A stretch of DNA of 64,000 bases from Octadecabacter antarcticus 307 (GTDB taxonomy: Bacteria > Pseudomonadota > Alphaproteobacteria > Rhodobacterales > Rhodobacteraceae): NCBI RefSeq assembly GCF_000155675.2, contig NC_020911.1, positions 3,152,501 to 3,216,500 on the forward strand, in the 5' to 3' direction. The notes under the pieces are model-generated. The model worked only from the letters and a program-made list of their open reading frames with translations. It was not told the origin of the DNA and searched no databases. Shown in pieces: positions 50,563-60,092 of this stretch. The stretch's first letter is position 1; each line of letters starts with the position of its first letter. Position numbers and translations under genes: made by a program.

Positions 50563-52086
50563 TTAAGAAAATATGGAAAAACAGTTTCTAAATCGAAAAG
50601 CCGGATGTTTTAACTGACAATCTCCAAGTGGACTGCCTTCTGGTTTATGTCGCCACGGCCTTGCGGCCCGACCAACCATTTCTGGCCGGCTGTTTCGCTG
50701 TTCAGTATTCCAACACGCGGCCTGAGCGCGATTTCTGGTATTTGCGGGGGGGGTAGTGTGGTTTTGTGTCTGTGTGACAACCGTTCGGACAGACCGGTTA
50801 AGCCGTGACCGCTCAGCGTTGGCTAATAATATAGTTATCTTAAAGTCAGGGACGCAGACCATCTTGATCAGCTTGAGCTGGAGGGATGTCAGCGACCAGT
50901 TGGCCATGGCCTCTGGGAGCTCGATGCAGCGCAGGAACGTTGCCAGGTTGTAGGCCAGCGCGTGCAGTTGCAGCCGGACCTCATTGTCACGAAACCGCTT
51001 GCATGACAGCCGCGTCCAGCGGAAGGCGTATTTGCCTTCCTTGATGTGCTGTTCGGCGGTGCCACGCTGGTTGTAGAAGCGCACCACCCAGTCCGGGTCC
51101 ATCGGCATATTGGTGACGATGAAGCCGACTTTTGGGAACAGCTCGCCCGGATGCCATTCGATCTTGGCGATCACCCGGCATGGCTTATCCCAGCTTTGCG
51201 CCTGATACTCGATGTCCTCGTAGATGCGCTTGACCTTGGTCAGCGACGGACGCCCCACAGGCCTGGTCAGTCGATGCGCGATCTTCTCCTTGAGCACTGC
51301 ATTGGTGGGCAGTCGGATGGCGTAGAAATAGCCCGCTTCCTCCAGCCGCTCGTAGATCGCGGGCATCGCATAGGCGGCGTCGGCGCGGAAGAAGCGGCCA
51401 CCAAGTTTGCGGCCAGCATAACGGGCGATGACGGGATCGAGGACATCCCGCCAGCCGTCGGCGCTGTGGACATTGCCGTTGCGCAGGGCGCAGCGCTCCA
51501 GCATGCCGAACTGGTTGAACAAGAAGTTTGGGTGGTAGCAGGTGCAGTCGAAATGCCCGTTCCAGGCTGTGCCTTCCTGATCGCCATGGGTCGGGCTGAC
51601 CGAGCTGTCCATGTCAAGCGTGATGTACTTCAGCCCGTTGCGATCATGAAAGCGGTCAATCCACGTGCCGTTCAGATCGGCCAGCGCCGCCCGGTTCTCG
51701 GGCAGGGCCAGCGTCTCAGTCTCGAACCGCCCCATCTGCGATGCCGAGGCCGCCTGCGCATCGACGGCACGGCCACCGACAACCTGGCGCATGACGGGAT
51801 CAAAGGCGAGACGGTCAGCATCGTTGACGTCTTCGTAGCCCGCCAGCCGCCCATAGACCGATTGCCGGAACAGCCCGTCGAGCCGGTGAACCCTGTTCTT
51901 GCCGCGACGGGTGTCATTGAGAGCCCCCGACGCAAGGTCAGACAGCCCGAGGGCGTCATCCAACTCGCGCATCACCAGGAGACCGCCGTCCGAACTGAGC
52001 TGCGTGCCACGAAATTCCAGCCGCACCCGGCGGTCAAAACCAAGCCGCCCATAACCTGTTTCGCGTGCACCCTCTGGGTGATCCAT
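50563..52086 (-). CDS. IS1380-family transposase
   Basis: About 507 aa from ATG 52086 (MDHPEGARETGYGRLGFDRRVRLEFRG); an upstream TTG at 52107 is in frame. The DDE core: YITLDMDSSVSPTHGDQEGTAWNGHFDCTCYHPNFLFN (first Asp), GGRFFRADAAYAMPAIYERLEEAGYFYAIRLP (second Asp) and RGTAEQHIKEGKYAFRWTRLSC (Glu). LTSLQLKLIKM is the usual C-terminal helix. After it the last 95 residues (VCVPDFKITILLAN onward) look unlike the common IS1380 ending and may reflect a frameshift. No hairpin element is inserted. It truncates the adjacent restriction gene. Confidence 0.9.
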   Translation of the reverse strand: MDHPEGARETGYGRLGFDRRVRLEFRGTQLSSDGGLLVMRELDDALGLSDLASGALNDTRRGKNRVHRLDGLFRQSVYGRLAGYEDVNDADRLAFDPVMRQVVGGRAVDAQAASASQMGRFETETLALPENRAALADLNGTWIDRFHDRNGLKYITLDMDSSVSPTHGDQEGTAWNGHFDCTCYHPNFLFNQFGMLERCALRNGNVHSADGWRDVLDPVIARYAGRKLGGRFFRADAAYAMPAIYERLEEAGYFYAIRLPTNAVLKEKIAHRLTRPVGRPSLTKVKRIYEDIEYQAQSWDKPCRVIAKIEWHPGELFPKVGFIVTNMPMDPDWVVRFYNQRGTAEQHIKEGKYAFRWTRLSCKRFRDNEVRLQLHALAYNLATFLRCIELPEAMANWSLTSLQLKLIKMVCVPDFKITILLANAERSRLNRSVRTVVTQTQNHTTPPANTRNRAQAACWNTEQRNSRPEMVGRAARPWRHKPEGSPLGDCQLKHPAFRFRNCFSIFS

Positions 52087-52157
52087 AATCCGCAACCTCA
52101 AGCCCAATTAACATGCTGAAATATAACATATTACTGACCGTAAGAGGGGTGAAAACG

Positions 52158-52944
52158 TCAAGTTATTTGGGGAATGCGGGCCAAGATCACAACAGGGCGA
52201 ATAATCCGCAATGCATTGCCAAGTGGGTCCTTGATCATCGCCCAAGCCGCTATGCCGTCACCCTGATTATAACAGGCAAGGTTAGGAATATCCTCAACCA
52301 GCGCTTCGTGCGCCCCTTGATCCCCTTCGAAGGGTGTGAACCCACGAACATCTCCACGACCACCAAACATCTTTAATTGATCTTGCTTCTTACGAACGGC
52401 GGAAGCGAGCATCAGAATCATCACACATAGATTTTCTTCGACATCCCGCACGTCTAGGTGATCGTTCTTCTCGAATATTTTCACCCGCCCAGCCGCCGCG
52501 CGGTCCAGTGTTTGGCGGTACGGGTGCTGGCGATCTTTCAGCCTGTTCAGCGTCTGGCGGTAGATGGCATCGTTTGGCACGATCCACAGCACAAAGCCTG
52601 TGTTCTTGTTCAGATACCGCCCCAACACCCGCGACACAGCGTTTGCCGCGAGAAACGTCTTACCGCCGCCTGTGGGCACCTTGAAAGTCACGTTCGGCCC
52701 AGGTCGTCCGCAGCCGTCAAATCGCTCTGAGAGCGGATATGCGGCGCGTGACGGGGGCAGCTTGCCTTGACCCTTGAGGGGTGTACCATGTGGCTTTTGC
52801 AAAGTCTACTGAGGGGATGGGCAGGTCTGGTTGCTGGACCTTTAGCGCCTCTACCGCATCGGCTTTGACCTTTTCGCCCTTAAGGACGTCTAGGTATTCG
52901 TTCAGGGCATCAAGAACCTTGGTCTGATATTCAAGTTCCCGCAT
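52158..52944 (-). pseudogene. Type III restriction endonuclease (Res), frameshifted and truncated
   Basis: Starts MRELEYQTKVLDALNEYLDVLKGEKVKADAVEAL at 52944, 1 bp from the mod stop. Near 52780 the frame shifts: VDFAKATW in one frame, then GQGKLPPSRAAYPLSERFDGCGRPGPNVTFKVPTGGGKTFLAANAVSRVLGRYL in another, with the helicase Walker A (PTGGGKT). The sequence ends at LGNALRIIRPVVI where the IS1380 begins. The remaining two thirds of the protein, with helicase motifs and the PD-ExK nuclease, are gone. No functional restriction enzyme can be made. Confidence 0.88.
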
Positions 52945-54736
52945 CAGTCCCGCTCGATCCGGTAAAGCGCAAAGGGCAGCGGCGCGAATTCAACGCTCAG
53001 CTTTTCGTCGTTCAACAGCTTTTGACTGACGAAACGGGCGGGCGCGAAAACCAGATGCGGCATGTCGGTTTTGTCAACGGCAATCTTGCGGGCGAATGAC
53101 AGGGTAAGTGCGGCTTCTGGCGACTTGAGCCAATCCAGATCATCCTTGTAGATCAGCCAGACATGGCGATCCTCGCTTTCGCCAAGATAGCTGGCATCTT
53201 GATCGATCCCAGCGGGTGCAAGTGGGCGATTGGTTGCCATGTGGAACAACAAGCCGCCAAGCTGATCATAGGCGGGCAGATTTTCACCTGTCAGGATCGC
53301 ATCCATCTCAACCGCATCGCCAAGGGTCCAATAGGTAAAAGTACCGCCTGTGCCTTCTGTACGTTCCTCAACGGTAGTTTCACCAACAACTAAAAGCTCA
53401 CCATCTTGAACGGCTTTCTTGATCCTAGTGTACTCGTGACCATGTAGGGTTTCGATTTTCTCAACAGTCTCAACCAACTTTTGCGCATTCTCGATCTTGG
53501 CCCAGTTTAGCTTTTCGCGATGCAATTCAGTCTTTTGTGTGCCCGAAAAATCGTATCCACTGGCGACCCGCCGAATACGTTCAGCGGTCAATTCGTCCAC
53601 ATAGTCTTCCATCTCGACAAGAATGAACTGGCGCTGCCCACCGTCTTTTTTGTTGGCATTCAGGACGGCGTGCCCAGTAGTCCCCGATCCTGAAAAGCTA
53701 TCAAGGACGATGGAGCGTTGATCAGTGGCCAAATCTAGAATGTACTCGATAAGTGGCACAGGCTTAGGCGTAGCGAAAAGGTCAGAGGCATAATCAGAGC
53801 CGAACACATGTTTAAGCGTAGTTTTCGCGCCTCTGGTATGACCTGTTTTCGTCACATCGGCCCATAAGCTGGAGGGGGAAAGACCTTTTTGATACTTCAA
53901 ATAAGTTCGCCAAATAACTCGCTTTCCATCGTTCGAGAACCGTAGTTCGCCAGTAGTAAATTTTCATCCATGGTCTCTTTTGACCAACGCCAACCATTCG
54001 GTGGATGCTTGATCATGTTGTCATTTGGCCCAGCAAAATCGAATTGAAGAGTTGGGCGGATTGCAGGGTTATTTACCGGATTACCATCAAACCAAGCGCC
54101 GTCGGGATCGTTGTCTGGATTAGTAAAGTGCGATCTTTTTTCAGGACTGTCTAAGAAGTTCGGTGCCCAGTATTCATTTTTTGAATAAACAAGTACGGTG
54201 TTAAAATCCTGTGAGAATTGGGTAACGTTATTGCTGCTGTTGTCCGAGTGACGCCACGCAATTTCAGTGATGTATCCGTCACGACCAAAAATTTCATCCA
54301 ATAACTGACGTAACAAGTGATCTTCATTGTCATCAATGGTCACCCATAGGCTACCATTCTCATCCAGCAATTCATGCAACAACTTTAATCGGGGCCACAT
54401 CATTGCGTACCATTTGTCATGGCGCAAACCGTCTTCGATCCCAATCGGATTGGACTCCAGCCACTCCTTAATCATCGGCGCGTTGACGTTGTCGTTATAG
54501 GCCCAGCCTTCGTTGCCCGTATTATAGGGCAGGTCGATAAAGATGCAGTCTACTTTGCCCGCATACATCGGCATCAGCGCCTTGAGCGCTTTGAGGTTGT
54601 CGCCTTGGATGATCAGGTTGCCATCAAGGGCCACATCGCCAATCCCCTTGTCCGCGTGCGGCACCAACGGGTGGAACGGCACCGAAAGGTGGTGGTTGTA
54701 GACAAATTCTTTGCCCTTGAAACTCAACTCGGTCAT
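52944..54736 (-). pseudogene. Type III DNA methyltransferase (Mod), frameshifted
   Basis: The start MTELSFKGKEFVYNHHLSVPFHPLVPHADKGIGDVALDGNLIIQGDNLKALKALMPMYAGKVDCIFIDLPYNTGNEGWAYND gives motif IV as DLPY instead of the usual DPPY. Then WPRLKLLHELLDENGSLWVTIDDNEDHLLRQLLDEIFG and AWRHSDNSSNNVTQFSQDFNTVLVYSKN. At 53961-53964 a short A tract (GAAAATTT) is one base short and the frame changes. The downstream half continues IWRTYLKYQKGLSPSSLWADVTKTGHTRGAK and VLDSFSGSGTTGHAVLNANKKDGG (motif I, AdoMet). Two open halves thus remain. DLPY may itself impair catalysis. Confidence 0.88.
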
Positions 54737-54806
54737 GTGCTGCCCCCATTTTTCTTAATAGCTATACCACGATGCAAACCTCTGCCACTCTTGTTACTGA
54801 GAACAC

Positions 54807-55826
54807 TTAGACGCTGCCCAACCCCTTAATCAACGCCCCCTGCTGTTGCGTCGAAACGGGCAAATAACTGTTCACCGTTGTTGCGAAGTTATCGTGCCCC
54901 AAGTTTTGCGACCACGCCTTTTGCGCAGACAGGGGCAATTCCCGATCATCAAGTTCCTGTCCAAGCGTTTTGCGGACACTATGCGCGCCATAGGGGTGCA
55001 TCTGGACCTGTTCAAACGCAGTGCGAAACACTTCGTTAACCATCGCACCGCTGGCGTAGGTTTCGCGGGATACGCTATCGAACACGAACTTACCGTTCGC
55101 CAACCGCCGTTCAGGTTTCGGGAATAGTGCGTCTTCTTGCCCGAACATTTTGTCGATGCGCAGATACTTCACCCAATCGGTGAAGCAGGCCAAATAGTCA
55201 GGATGCATCGGGAAGAACCACGTCGTAATCGTTTTGCTGTTCTTGGTCCGCACCTCTCGCCCATCCTGAAACACGAAACCATCCACCAGATTGATATGTT
55301 TAAGACGCAATGAAGACATCGCCCCAACCCGTGCGCCCGTGATCATCAGGAACGCAAAAATCGCTTTGTCACGCCGTTCTAGCTCTGTACGGTCCGCCAT
55401 CCCCTGAAACGCGTGATAGGCCGCTTGGGTCGATGGGAACTGGACCGGGCGCTGGGCATGGGCGGCGCGAGCGTCGTTGCGGTTGTTGTTGAAATATTCG
55501 ACCTCGTCATAGGTCACCACTTTCTTAAAACCTTGCTGGCCCACCAACCAATGAAAGAACCCTTTGACCAAGCGCAAGGTCGCATCGGTGGTGCTAAGGG
55601 CCAGCGGCTTGCCCTTGGCGGTCTTCGCGCGGCTTAAGGCATCTTTGAACTGGCGCGCCTGATCAATGTGAAAAGTTTTGAAGGGTTTGAACTTGATGCA
55701 TTCATCGAATTTCACCAGCGCCGCCCGCACCTTGTCGAGCGACTTTTCATCCTGTCCTTTGGCTTCCCGCAGATAGTTCACATAGCGTCGCTTGATACGC
55801 TCGTTTTCTGCATTGAATTTCCGCAT
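54807..55826 (-). CDS. Tyrosine recombinase/integrase (island type 1)
   Basis: 339 aa starting MRKFNAENERIKRRYVNYLREAKGQDEKSLDKVRAAL. The N-terminal SAM-like core-binding domain is residues 1-110. The catalytic domain carries Arg in AFLMITGARVGAMSSLRLKHI, the Lys-type hairpin VRTKNSKTITTWFFPM, HSVRKTLGQEL (HxxR), LGHDNFATTVNSY with the final His and the likely Tyr nucleophile. Intact. Such integrases occur in defence islands next to restriction systems; here it lies 70 bp from the mod gene and may have moved the type III system. Confidence 0.88.
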   Translation of the reverse strand: MRKFNAENERIKRRYVNYLREAKGQDEKSLDKVRAALVKFDECIKFKPFKTFHIDQARQFKDALSRAKTAKGKPLALSTTDATLRLVKGFFHWLVGQQGFKKVVTYDEVEYFNNNRNDARAAHAQRPVQFPSTQAAYHAFQGMADRTELERRDKAIFAFLMITGARVGAMSSLRLKHINLVDGFVFQDGREVRTKNSKTITTWFFPMHPDYLACFTDWVKYLRIDKMFGQEDALFPKPERRLANGKFVFDSVSRETYASGAMVNEVFRTAFEQVQMHPYGAHSVRKTLGQELDDRELPLSAQKAWSQNLGHDNFATTVNSYLPVSTQQQGALIKGLGSV

Positions 55827-55884
55827 GACTCCGCGTCCTTTCTGAAGTGCTAATTTAAGAGGGGGTTGAGGGGTTCGCTTAGGG

Positions 55885-56304
55885 TCACCGATTGTCCCTT
55901 ATCGCCACATCAAGAACCTCGCGGATTTCGGGTAAATTATAGGCGCTGATACTGACGTTGCAACGGCACTCGCAGACGCTGCAAATCGCCTTCAGGCACC
56001 CACCTGTGGCACTTGTTGGCACGTAGTCGGCCATTGCTCCAAATGGTATCCTTGGGACTTTACAGCGCACGCAATAGAACTCGCCCAGGGCCAAGGGACG
56101 GCTTGCCTTCGCCTTACGGTTTTTCAAAAATTCGAGCGCATGAAAGCCCATGATCATCATTGGGCGTTTCTTATCGACAAGGGGCATCCCCGCCTTGATC
56201 CAATTACGAACCGTTGGGACCGATACGCCCGCCGCGTCTGCCAATTCATCAACCAGATAGGCTTTGTTGGCCTTAATCGCCCGCGTCCGAAAGCGATACG
56301 CCAT
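55885..56304 (-). CDS. MerR/HTH-type protein with zinc-ribbon-like C-terminus
   Basis: About 139 aa from ATG 56304 (MAYRFRTRAIKANKAYLVDELADAAGVSVPTVRNWIKAGMPLVDKKRPMMIMG). The helix-turn-helix (ELADAAGVSVPTVRNWIKAG) sits near residue 30. The C-terminal part has CVRCKVPRIPFGAMADY and GCLKAICSVCECRCNVSIS, four or more Cys in pairs that look zinc-binding. Its start shares one base with the stop of the upstream AlpA-like gene (TAATG). It probably acts with it in island regulation. Confidence 0.78.
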   Translation of the reverse strand: MAYRFRTRAIKANKAYLVDELADAAGVSVPTVRNWIKAGMPLVDKKRPMMIMGFHALEFLKNRKAKASRPLALGEFYCVRCKVPRIPFGAMADYVPTSATGGCLKAICSVCECRCNVSISAYNLPEIREVLDVAIRDNR

Positions 56305-56501
56305 TAGCCGCCCTCGACCCGCCGCGCCTCCGCCCATGCGTTCAGATCAGCACCGCGATAGATGATCTTGCGGCCTAAGCGATAGAATGCTGGCCCCATG
56401 CTTTTGTGACGCCATTGGGCCAGCTTGTCGCGGTCGCCAATGAGATTGAGTTCGTCGTCGCCAAGGACGTAGTTTCGGTTTTGATCGAATAGGTTTGCCA
56501 T
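56304..56501 (-). CDS. AlpA/excisionase-like small DNA-binding protein
   Basis: 65 aa: MANLFDQNRNYVLGDDELNLIGDRDKLAQWRHKSMGPAFYRLGRKIIYRGADLNAWAEARRVEGG. The WRHKSMGPAFYRLGRKIIYRGADLNAWAEARRV pattern is the classic winged helix of AlpA/Xis-type helix-turn-helix_17 proteins (small regulators of island excision). It is upstream of, and coupled to, the zinc-ribbon protein. The role in controlling integrase or excision is inferred. Confidence 0.85.
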   Translation of the reverse strand: MANLFDQNRNYVLGDDELNLIGDRDKLAQWRHKSMGPAFYRLGRKIIYRGADLNAWAEARRVEGG

Positions 56502-56638
56502 TGGATTGCCTTGCTTTACTAGGAATGGCTTTCCGTCTGGCTCAGTTATTCACGTTTGAAAATCGGGGACAAAAGGGACTAATCAACACCTAATTAGTCC
56601 CGTATATCTCCTCATTTATCCTAGTAATCTAACAGGGA

Positions 56639-57517
56639 CTATTTTCCTGCTTCGAATTCATCTCGCCAGTTTCGCAGGCTTTTATGACTTGGTTTGAAGC
56701 CTGTATGTGCTTCGATTCGCGATGCAACTTGATCCCAAGAGAGGGCACCTTTTTCACCTCCCATGGCCTCAAATACTGCTCTTGGCTCTTCCATACGCGG
56801 ACGCCCCGCGACCTGCCCACCGATATGTTCCATCTGTTCTTGCGTCGGATATAGCGCGACCCTGCCGAACAAGTATTCTTGCCAGCGGTCCTGATAAGTT
56901 TCTTCATCCAGACATAAAGCCCAACCGTTAAAGTTCTCAAGAATTGGCGCAACAGTCGGAGCCATTCTTAATTCGGTGCTCCAAGGTGCCATCTCATCAG
57001 AAACCAAATACGATTCCCGCGTAAAATGAATCGGCAATGTGTGATGAAACAGTTTGGCGCGCGCAGCCCGCCACTCTTCACCTTCAAAACTCGTAAACGT
57101 CTGATAGGTTTCCGACCACTTTTCTCCCTGATCTGGCTCGTAACACCAAGACTTAAACAGATGAAATAGCCTAGAAGCAGTGTCGGTTTTATCAGTCTTT
57201 TCTACCCGCATATAGGCTTCGCGCCGCATTGAAGCGTACGGCCCCTCAGTTGACAGAATACTGCCCCCGGCTTGTTTAAGCTGGATATGCGTTCGAACAA
57301 CATCACCTGTGGGCGAGGCAAGATGTAACCCTACTTCAGACAGCGACTTCAAGAAAGCATGCTCGCAAACATCTAGGGGCGAACCGCGCGTAAATCCTGC
57401 TTTAAAATTCGGTTTGTTGTACCCTGCGACCGTCGACGTGTAGATTGACTCGAGCCTGACATTCAAAAGCTCTTTCCACAGTTCTGCAACTGACCGATAC
57501 CCAACGGGACAAAACAT
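56639..57517 (-). CDS. Island protein of unknown function, 292 aa
   Basis: Starts MFCPVGYRSVAELWKELLNVRLES right after the downstream end of the P4-type integrase (its last codon is adjacent). It is mostly helical; SWCYEPDQGEKWSETYQTFTSFEGEEW, APILENFNGWALCLDEETYQDRWQEYLFGRV and a C-terminal HTH-like ALSWDQVASRIEAHTGFKPSHKSLRNWRDEFEAGK stand out. The last segment could bind DNA. I recognise no family. Gene order integrase-this gene-AlpA is typical of integrative islands. Confidence 0.7.
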   Translation of the reverse strand: MFCPVGYRSVAELWKELLNVRLESIYTSTVAGYNKPNFKAGFTRGSPLDVCEHAFLKSLSEVGLHLASPTGDVVRTHIQLKQAGGSILSTEGPYASMRREAYMRVEKTDKTDTASRLFHLFKSWCYEPDQGEKWSETYQTFTSFEGEEWRAARAKLFHHTLPIHFTRESYLVSDEMAPWSTELRMAPTVAPILENFNGWALCLDEETYQDRWQEYLFGRVALYPTQEQMEHIGGQVAGRPRMEEPRAVFEAMGGEKGALSWDQVASRIEAHTGFKPSHKSLRNWRDEFEAGK

Positions 57518-58711
57518 CTACGCCAACCTCACGATCTGGCCTGACTCACCAGCGACATACATTGACCACCGTTTCATTAACGCCCGCCTTTTCTCTATCA
57601 AATCAGATCGCGCATATGCCCGCTCCACATCTGACCCCACTCTATGCGACAGGCTCATTTCTGCAATCTCTCGCGGGGCGCTGGCAACTTCGGACGCCCA
57701 ATCGCGGAACGTGGACCTAAAGCCATGAACCGTGACGCCCTCGACGTCCATCCGGCGCAACAGCATCAGCATCGACATATTGGACAGCGGTTTGTGGCGT
57801 TTTTGGCCTTCAAACACGTAATCAGACTTCAAAGCCTTTAACGGCTCTATGATCGACAACATTTCATCCGTTAGCGGAACGCGGTGTACTTCGCCTGTCT
57901 TCATCCGTTCAATTGGACAGGTCCACAACCGCGCATCAAAGTCGATTTCTTCCCAGCGCATCCCCAAGACTTCGCTTGTCCGTGATCCGGTCAGGCAAGT
58001 GAACCGCAAGGCATTCGCGGACATTGCATTGCGGGTCTTCAGGTCCGTATAGAACGCTGGCACGTCTCGCCAATGCATCGCCTTGTGATGTTTGGGCTTG
58101 GTCTTAACCTTGGGCAGGGCTTGGGCATCCTTGATCGCAGTTACTGGGTTTTCACCAGACCGGAAGCCCTTGGACCGCGCCACGTCCAGCACCGTTTTGA
58201 TCCGTTGTGCCAACCGCCGCGCCGTTTCGTGCTTTTCTGTCCAGATTGGCGACAGGCACATCATGACTTCGGGTTGGTCGATACTATCAACTGGCATCCG
58301 CCCAATCTTGGGAAAGGCATAATCGCGCAAGGTGTTGATCCATTGCTGGCCATGCTTTGCATTTTTCCAAGTTGGCATCCGCTCGATATGAACTTGCTGG
58401 GCAAACTCTTCAAACGTCGGAATGTCACGCTGTGCGTTGAAACGCGGGTTCAAACCCTGCTTGGCCATGCGTCGATATTCCAGCGCACGGTCGCGGGCTT
58501 GGTTGATCGTGACAATATCCGCGCCGCCCAAACCAAAGTCCGTCCGCAGCGGCGCGCCCTTCTTGTTCTTCTGGCCTTTAACCACCACCCGAACAATCCA
58601 GCGCCGCGCACCGGACGGGTCCACCACCAGATACAACCCGCCACCATCGCCATGCCGCCCCGCGCCAAGGTTCTCGACCAGCTTCTTTGTCAGCTTGCCA
58701 GATAAGGCCAT
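57518..58711 (-). CDS. P4-type tyrosine integrase, beside tRNA-Ser
   Basis: About 397 aa from ATG 58711 (MALSGKLTKKLVENLGAGRHGDGGGLYLVVDPSGARRWIVRVVV), the DUF4102 arm-binding domain of P4-like integrases. The core follows: ALRFTCLTGSRTSEVLGMRWEEIDFDARLWTCP (Arg), MKTGEVHRVPLTDEML (Lys hairpin), VTVHGFRSTFRDWASE (HxxR), LSHRVGSDVERAYARSDLIEKRR (His and the Tyr nucleophile in ERAYAR). Intact. Its 3' neighbour on the island side is 56639-57517; its 5' side faces the 3' end of tRNA-Ser 150 bp away, the expected attachment site. Confidence 0.92.
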   Translation of the reverse strand: MALSGKLTKKLVENLGAGRHGDGGGLYLVVDPSGARRWIVRVVVKGQKNKKGAPLRTDFGLGGADIVTINQARDRALEYRRMAKQGLNPRFNAQRDIPTFEEFAQQVHIERMPTWKNAKHGQQWINTLRDYAFPKIGRMPVDSIDQPEVMMCLSPIWTEKHETARRLAQRIKTVLDVARSKGFRSGENPVTAIKDAQALPKVKTKPKHHKAMHWRDVPAFYTDLKTRNAMSANALRFTCLTGSRTSEVLGMRWEEIDFDARLWTCPIERMKTGEVHRVPLTDEMLSIIEPLKALKSDYVFEGQKRHKPLSNMSMLMLLRRMDVEGVTVHGFRSTFRDWASEVASAPREIAEMSLSHRVGSDVERAYARSDLIEKRRALMKRWSMYVAGESGQIVRLA

Positions 58712-58861
58712 TTCAAAATACCACGTTCCATACCACTCAAGGAACGAATATAGACACAACCGAAGAAAACTCAAGGCAATCAAGAAATTGCGTTTGAGCC
58801 ATGTAAATAAAGCAAAAAAGCCGCCCAAGGCGACCCGTTCAAACTAGTAGTAATGGGGTAA

Positions 58862-58951
58862 TGGCGGATCGACAGGGATTCGAACCCTGGAGACGGTCTC
58901 CCGCCTACACACTTTCCAGGCGTGCGCCTTCGACCACTCGGCCACCGATCC
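58862..58951 (-). tRNA. tRNA-Ser (GGA anticodon)
   Basis: The minus strand folds into a class II tRNA: acceptor GGATCGG, D arm GCCGAGTGGTCGAAGGC, anticodon stem-loop around CT-GGA-AA, a long variable arm, T arm with GGTTCGAATCCC, discriminator G and encoded CCA. The anticodon GGA and the long variable arm identify Ser. The 3' end faces the integrase. Confidence 0.93.
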
Positions 58952-59010
58952 GTTGGCGCGGTTTATCCAACAAAGGACATGCTTTGCAAGAGGCGTTTGG
59001 CGCTTTGGGC

Positions 59011-59376
59011 CTAGTTTTTACGCGTGCTCAAAAGTAACACCGCAATCAACGCCTCACCCAGCGCAGCCATCAGGATCATCGGCGATGCGACGCCCTGTAT
59101 CAACGCAATCACTCCAGTGATGCTGACGCCTGCAAACATGGCCGCAACGCCAAGGGCCACGGCGTCACGCAAGGCACTGCGCGGCGCACTGGACGCGGCC
59201 CACAAAATGATTATCACCGCGAGAAACATCGGAGCTGCGCGGCGGGTCATAAACTGCGCGCTGATAGTCGTCTCAACCCCGTAAAGCGGCGAATACGCCT
59301 GTGGCGCAAACAGGAAAATTGCGAAAAGCACTGCGCAAACGGCCACGACGAGGCGGGAAATCAAATGAAATGTCAT
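59011..59376 (-). CDS. Small membrane protein, DUF4345-like
   Basis: 121 aa with four hydrophobic helices: [64 protein letters not shown] and [16 protein letters not shown]. The pattern and length resemble DUF4345-type four-helix membrane proteins. The start overlaps the alaX stop by 4 nt, so it is the last gene of the cysK operon. Function unknown. Confidence 0.75.
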   Translation of the reverse strand: MTFHLISRLVVAVCAVLFAIFLFAPQAYSPLYGVETTISAQFMTRRAAPMFLAVIIILWAASSAPRSALRDAVALGVAAMFAGVSITGVIALIQGVASPMILMAALGEALIAVLLLSTRKN

Positions 59377-60092
59377 GTGTCCAAATGCAAGTAAACGCGG
59401 CGGTTCAGCTTGCCCTTTTTTTCAACCTTGCCCAATCGAACACGGCCTATCTCAGATGTGTGGCGCACATGGGTGCCACCGCAGGGTTGATAATCGGCGG
59501 TATTTTCGCCCGCACCGATCCGCACCATGCGAATGCGCCCTGCCCCTTTGGGCGGTGCCACGGACATGGTTTTCACCAACTCCGGATTTGCAGCCAGTTC
59601 ACTTTCACTGATCCACTCAGTCGAAATGTCAAAGTCGCAATCAATCAATTTATTCAGCGTATTTTCAAGTGCGGCCTTGTCTTCAATCGCGTCAGGCATA
59701 TCGAAATCAAGACGGCCCTTTTCAGGCCCAATTGATCCGCCCGTGACTGGCAGCGGGATCACGACAGACAGCAAATGCAGCGCTGTGTGCACGCGCATGT
59801 GGCGATGTCGGCGTTCCCAGTTTAGCGATTGCTTCACAATGGTTCCGATTGCGGGCAGCGGGTTGGGTTCGGCTGGAACCAGAATGATCGTACCACCCTC
59901 ACCCTTGACGCTTGTTGCGATGTCTATCGCGCCCCCCTGCCATGTCAGCGTGCCACTATCGCCCGGTTGCCCGCCACTGGTCGCATAGAAAATCGACGCG
60001 TCCAGAATGATACCGCCCTCGTCAGTGACCGCAAAAACCCGCGCGTCTGCGTCCCGTAGGTAGGCATCATCGATAAACATCGGCTTGGTCAT
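59373..60092 (-). CDS. Alanyl-tRNA editing protein AlaX
   Basis: 239 aa. This free-standing editing domain removes Ser (or Gly) wrongly attached to tRNA-Ala. Motifs: FYATSGGQPGDSGTLTW, HMRVHTALHLLSVVI (HxxxH zinc ligands), KGRLDFDMP, and NTADYQPCGGTHVRHTSEIGRVRL (Cys and His zinc ligands). The length fits AlaX type II. It overlaps both neighbours by 4 nt in the operon mscS-alaX-DUF. Confidence 0.93.
   Translation of the reverse strand: MTKPMFIDDAYLRDADARVFAVTDEGGIILDASIFYATSGGQPGDSGTLTWQGGAIDIATSVKGEGGTIILVPAEPNPLPAIGTIVKQSLNWERRHRHMRVHTALHLLSVVIPLPVTGGSIGPEKGRLDFDMPDAIEDKAALENTLNKLIDCDFDISTEWISESELAANPELVKTMSVAPPKGAGRIRMVRIGAGENTADYQPCGGTHVRHTSEIGRVRLGKVEKKGKLNRRVYLHLDT

Noticed and set aside
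51046..52119. 357-codon plus-strand frame opposite IS1380
   Set aside because: The opposite strand encodes a well-recognised transposase with all motifs; this frame has no family signature.
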